The notes under the pieces were generated by a model. It had not been told where the DNA came from, searched no databases, and was given only the letters and a program-made list of their open reading frames with translations. A stretch of DNA of 64,000 nucleotides from Chryseosolibacter sp044507775 (GTDB taxonomy: Bacteria > Bacteroidota > Bacteroidia > Cytophagales > Cyclobacteriaceae). Made by a program: the position numbers and the translations under genes. The stretch spans positions 62,001-126,000 of the forward strand of contig JBIQIY010000003.1 of the NCBI GenBank assembly GCA_044507775.1, written 5' to 3'. Position 1 is the stretch's first letter. Each line of letters begins with the position of its first letter. This document shows positions 61,173 to 64,000 of the stretch, piece after piece.

Positions 61173-62315
61173 ATGAACAATTTCAGGAATAAGTCAAAGC
61201 AAACCCAGAGCGTCCACGCCGGTTCTTTCGGCGATCCGCAATATAAGGGAACCGTCACGCCCATCTTCCCTTCCTCCGCATATGATTACGAAAACATTTC
61301 AGGCGGCACGATGTATCCGCGCTATTACAATACCCCCAACAACCGCGCGGTGGCAGAGAAGCTCGCCGCGCTTGAAAATGCCGAAGAGGGCCTCATTTTC
61401 AGTTCGGGGATGGCGGCTATCCTCACATCGATCTTCGCGATGATCAAGAGCGGAGACCATGCGATCTTCCAAAGCGATCTTTACGGCGGAACGCATAGCG
61501 CCGTAGCCATTGAACTCCCGCGTTACGGCATGCAGTACACGATGGTGGATGGTTCTGATCCGCAGAACTTCGAGCGGGCGATTAAACCCGAAACGCGGAT
61601 CATCTACATCGAAACGCCGTCAAACCCCACGCTCAAGATAACGGACATCAAAGCCGTGGCGGCCATCGCAAAAAAGCACGGCCTGATCACCATCATCGAC
61701 AACACATTCGCCTCCCCGATAAATCAGAATCCCATTGACCTGGGAATTGACATCGTAGCACACAGCGGAACAAAATACATCGGTGGCCACAGCGACATCT
61801 GCTGCGGCGCTGTGTTGACCACGCGAAAACTAGCTGCGCAAATCCGCACGAGCGGCCTGCACTTCGGAGGTTCCCTTGATGCGAACACATGCTGGCTGGT
61901 TGAGCGAAGCCTGAAGACCATAGTACTTCGGGTCAGACAGCAAAATGCAAACGCTCTTGTCATTGCTCAGTTCCTGGCAAATGACAGCCGGATTGCCCGC
62001 GTCTATTACCCCGGCCTCGTGAACCACCCCGACCACTCCATAGCAAAGGCGCAGATGCGCGGCGGATTCGGTGGTATGCTCTCTTTCGAAGTGAAAGACG
62101 ACGCGCACAAATTCATGGACAGGCTGCAGTTGATCAAGCGCGCCATCAGCCTGGGCGGCGTGGAGTCTACAGCAACATCACCTGCTAAAACTTCACACGT
62201 GAAAATGAGCGCCGCCGAACGGGAAGCCATCGGCGTAACCGATAAACTTGTCAGGCTTTCGGTGGGAATTGAGGAAGTGCAGGACTTGATCGACGATATC
62301 AAACAGGCACTATAA
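61173..62315 (+). CDS. PLP-dependent trans-sulfuration enzyme (cystathionine gamma-synthase/lyase family)
   Basis: A 380-residue pyridoxal-phosphate enzyme of the Cys/Met metabolism family. PLP-binding regions include FSSGMAAILTSIFAMIKSGD near residues 76-95, IIDNTFASPINQNPIDLGID near 172, and the Schiff-base Lys in VAHSGTKYIGGHSDICCGAV near 193-212. The C-terminal SLGGVESTATSPAKTSH near 324 is conserved. Which reaction it runs (gamma-synthase, gamma-lyase or O-acylhomoserine sulfhydrylase) cannot be told from motifs alone. No other methionine gene is adjacent, and I saw no SAM riboswitch in the 78-base leader. Confidence 0.88.
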   Translation: MNNFRNKSKQTQSVHAGSFGDPQYKGTVTPIFPSSAYDYENISGGTMYPRYYNTPNNRAVAEKLAALENAEEGLIFSSGMAAILTSIFAMIKSGDHAIFQSDLYGGTHSAVAIELPRYGMQYTMVDGSDPQNFERAIKPETRIIYIETPSNPTLKITDIKAVAAIAKKHGLITIIDNTFASPINQNPIDLGIDIVAHSGTKYIGGHSDICCGAVLTTRKLAAQIRTSGLHFGGSLDANTCWLVERSLKTIVLRVRQQNANALVIAQFLANDSRIARVYYPGLVNHPDHSIAKAQMRGGFGGMLSFEVKDDAHKFMDRLQLIKRAISLGGVESTATSPAKTSHVKMSAAEREAIGVTDKLVRLSVGIEEVQDLIDDIKQAL

Positions 62316-62322
62316 TCTGGGT

Positions 62323-62841
62323 TTACTCTACCTCGACGATCATCTCGATCTCCACTGCGATGTTGGAGGGAAGCGCATTTGTACCGAGCGATGTGCGGGC
62401 GTGTTTTCCTTTGCTGCCAAAGACAGCGACAAGCAGATCGGAACATCCATTCATCACCTTGGGCTGATCTTTGAAATTGTCCGTGCAGTTAACCCAGCCG
62501 TTGACTTTTACGATACGGCGCACCCTGCCCAGATCTCCTCCCAGCTCCACTTTTAATGTCGAAAGCAACGATATGGCTGTACGCTTCGCCGCTTCGATCC
62601 CCTGTTCGGTCGTAAGATCCTTCCCTACCTTTCCAATGATGTCTTTGCCGTCTGCTTTCGTGGGACCGTGCCCAGACAAGTAGATGAGATTCCCCGTGCG
62701 CACAGCCTTCGCGTAGTTCGCAACAGGGGCCGTAGGCGTAATAAGTTCGACCCCGAGTTCTTTTAATTTTTCATCGACGGTCGACTGTGCGTAAGATATT
62801 GAATAACAGATTGTTAAAGCTAGAAAAAATACGTATTTCAT
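62323..62841 (-). CDS. RidA family protein with signal peptide
   Basis: A 172-residue YjgF/RidA-family protein. Unlike classical cytosolic RidA (about 130 residues) it has an N-terminal signal (FFLALTICYSISYAQS), so it is probably periplasmic. The fold is visible in YAKAVRTGNLIYLSGHGPTK, IEAAKRTAISLLSTLKVELG, IVKVNGWVNCTDNF and ARTSLGTNALPSNIAVEIEM. The conserved Arg near the end is present (HARTSLG). Cytosolic members hydrolyse reactive imines; the exported branch is uncharacterised. It converges with the trans-sulfuration gene after seven bases. Confidence 0.88.
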   Translation of the reverse strand: MKYVFFLALTICYSISYAQSTVDEKLKELGVELITPTAPVANYAKAVRTGNLIYLSGHGPTKADGKDIIGKVGKDLTTEQGIEAAKRTAISLLSTLKVELGGDLGRVRRIVKVNGWVNCTDNFKDQPKVMNGCSDLLVAVFGSKGKHARTSLGTNALPSNIAVEIEMIVEVE

Positions 62842-62952
62842 AGAACTGTGTTTGGGTAAAAAGGTCTACAATTGCCGCTTGATCCTGAAAAAGTAAAGGA
62901 CGCCTCGTCTGCTCAACCAGCTGTATCAACGACAAATTTATCAAAATAACCA

Positions 62953-63012
62953 CTAAAGCGGCCGTATGGCACGGCACTTTTACAACTGCCGGTCCACACG
63001 GCCGCACTTTAG
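62953..63012. promoter_or_regulatory. Long imperfect palindrome in the ridA-surface protein divergent region
   Basis: Left arms CTAAA (62953-62957), GCGGCCGT (62958-62965), TGG (62967-62969) and CGGCA (62972-62976) pair with TGCCG (62987-62991), CCA (62994-62996), ACGGCCGC (62998-63005) and TTTAG (63008-63012). This gives 21 base pairs around a ten-base loop with only small internal bulges. It lies 34 bases before the plus-strand gene at 63047 and 112 bases from the ridA start. There is no T-run. It may be a leader structure, an operator or a repeat remnant. Confidence 0.55.
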
Positions 63013-63046
63013 GGCAGCCCTGAATGGAGTCTAAACCCAATGCCTG

Positions 63047-63811
63047 ATGAAAACGCTATTGATCGTTGCTTTCGTCCTTTCTACGCTGGCGCTTGCCGCT
63101 CAACCGAAAAGGGCGTCCGTTGTGATCGGTTCGATGACATCAAGACCTAACGCCCTTTTGATTGTGAATCCGCAGAATTCCGACCAGGGTGTCCTCCTTC
63201 CTCAACTTTCAAGCGGCCAACGAATGTCACTGCGGCCGTCCTCACCTGCTGAAGATGGGTTGATGGTATTCGACACCAACGCGCAAGCTTACTATTATTG
63301 GAGCGCAGGGGCATGGGTAAAAGTCAAGCCGCAAAGCACAAAGCCTCAATACTACAGCATCGACCCACTCAATTTTCAGGAGTTGAAACCGGATCTCAAC
63401 ATTCGCCATACCAACATGGTCGTATTTGAGACGGATAACACATTCGTAACAGCAAGCCGCAACGGGCAGGGTGAGGAGATCATCGCGGCCCTTGACCTGC
63501 CACATGGCGCCACGATGCGAGCAATGAACCTTTATTACATGGACAACGATGACGACAACATCAGGATCCGACTGCTGCGCAAAACGCTGACCGGTGTCTC
63601 TGAACAGATCATTGCATGGGAATCGTCTGGCGCCTCAGCATCCGTCAACACAGCAACTTTCGAAAACTTTAACGGAAAAGAACATATCGATCTGGAACGG
63701 TATACCTACCGACTCATTGTCATTTTCGATATCGATGAAGGCGAAGAGATCGACACGCCTTTAAAAGCGAAGCAACGTCTTTACGGGGTCAGAATAGAAT
63801 TCGAGCAATGA
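63047..63811 (+). CDS. Secreted cell-surface-associated protein of unknown function
   Basis: A 254-residue protein with a signal peptide (LLIVAFVLSTLALAAQ). Residues about 30-85 carry the motif GVLLPQLSSGQRMSLRP followed by GLMVFDTNAQAYYYWSAGAW, a segment common at the start of Bacteroidota surface and tail-fibre-like proteins. The rest is a beta-rich domain (MRAMNLYYMDNDDDNIRIRL, then EHIDLERYTYRLIVIF). I do not know a function. Its stop overlaps the start of the next gene (ATGA), so the two form an operon. Confidence 0.72.
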   Translation: MKTLLIVAFVLSTLALAAQPKRASVVIGSMTSRPNALLIVNPQNSDQGVLLPQLSSGQRMSLRPSSPAEDGLMVFDTNAQAYYYWSAGAWVKVKPQSTKPQYYSIDPLNFQELKPDLNIRHTNMVVFETDNTFVTASRNGQGEEIIAALDLPHGATMRAMNLYYMDNDDDNIRIRLLRKTLTGVSEQIIAWESSGASASVNTATFENFNGKEHIDLERYTYRLIVIFDIDEGEEIDTPLKAKQRLYGVRIEFEQ

Positions 63812-64000
63812 AAAGACTGCAGATAAGAAGGCTGTACTTAACGCCCTGCGCGATGGCGGTCCTCGCGTGCATTTTTATCATGCCCGCAGCATTCTGCCAG
63901 GGGCTTTACAACGGAGCGGAGATGCACGTCAGTGGCACCAGCCTGTATCTCGACGGGGAGTTCGTCAATGACGGCACATTCGAAAACAGCGGAGCCGTTA
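63808..64000 (+). CDS. Start of a secreted, probably surface-exposed protein, C-terminus outside window
   Basis: An open frame from the ATG at 63808 to the window edge (64 codons). It overlaps the previous stop by four bases. It has a signal peptide (AVLACIFIMPAAFCQG) followed by MHVSGTSLYLDGEFVNDGTF and ENSGAV, the beginning of the 'lvNDGtFxNsG' strand repeats seen in large Bacteroidota surface proteins often secreted by the type IX system. The C-terminal sorting domain would lie outside the window. Confidence 0.7.
   Translation, partial: MKRLQIRRLYLTPCAMAVLACIFIMPAAFCQGLYNGAEMHVSGTSLYLDGEFVNDGTFENSGAV

Overview
This window looks like chromosomal DNA of a Bacteroidota bacterium, most likely order Cytophagales (a Chryseolinea/Ohtaekwangia-type genome is my inference from gene content). 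The reasons are promoters of the TTTG/TAnnTTTG type, absence of clear Shine-Dalgarno sequences, YbbR, DUF4293, YtxH and DUF1573 proteins, a long NusB, an ECF sigma factor beside a tiny soluble partner, and gliding-phylum style surface proteins. I see no tRNA, rRNA, CRISPR array, prophage or insertion sequence.

Layout. 1-7517 (minus): a four-gene block of Planctomycete-like secreted proteins (PSD1/DUF1549-DUF1553 with a c-type heme motif, DUF1501, a DUF2231/LRR/chitobiase-C protein, and an SGNH-hydrolase/dehydrogenase fusion cut by the window edge). 7593-14953: a GntR-type regulator (minus) divergent from a complete L-rhamnose operon (transporter, aldolase-dehydrogenase fusion, mutarotase, isomerase, kinase). 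14964-21331 (minus): purine nucleoside phosphorylase and a three-gene RND efflux system. 21387-26796 (minus): housekeeping genes coaE, ybbR-like, yajC, DUF1573, ytxH-like, nusB, leucine dehydrogenase. 27027-31386: two ABC exporters that look like the two halves of one heterodimer but are encoded convergently around an outer-membrane-like protein. 31388-43921: truA, thiolase, DUF4293, htpG, a MORN-like protein, yraN, phosphoglucose/phosphomannose isomerase, lipB, a conserved unknown protein, an exonuclease, rnr and a polyprenyl synthase. 44012-50235: nucleoside-type MFS permease plus Gfo/Idh/MocA oxidoreductase, then a minus-strand group of small enzymes and a glycosyltransferase. 50455-57631: ECF sigma factor, uvrA, a stub TonB-domain protein, proC, gdhA. 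57694-64000: MATE exporter, beta-propeller lipoprotein, rluD-type synthase, trans-sulfuration enzyme, RidA, and the start of a surface-protein operon.

How genes work together. The rhamnose genes give the full route from outside L-rhamnose to DHAP and lactate: RhaT imports, RhaM interconverts anomers, RhaI isomerises, the kinase phosphorylates, and the fusion enzyme cleaves and oxidises lactaldehyde. The PSD1/DUF1501 block next to it may act on an outer glycan, but that link rests on position only.

The most interesting observations are: the split heterodimeric ABC exporter with complementary degenerate motifs; a DUF2231 protein that seems to have lost its heme domain; a set of promoters whose -7 box abuts the start codon (predicted leaderless messages); a 21-bp-stem hairpin at 62953-63012; a broken small gene at 39594-39836; and heptamer-like and nested-hairpin repeats near truA and the polyprenyl synthase start. 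I did not find a clearly new defence or mobile system here.
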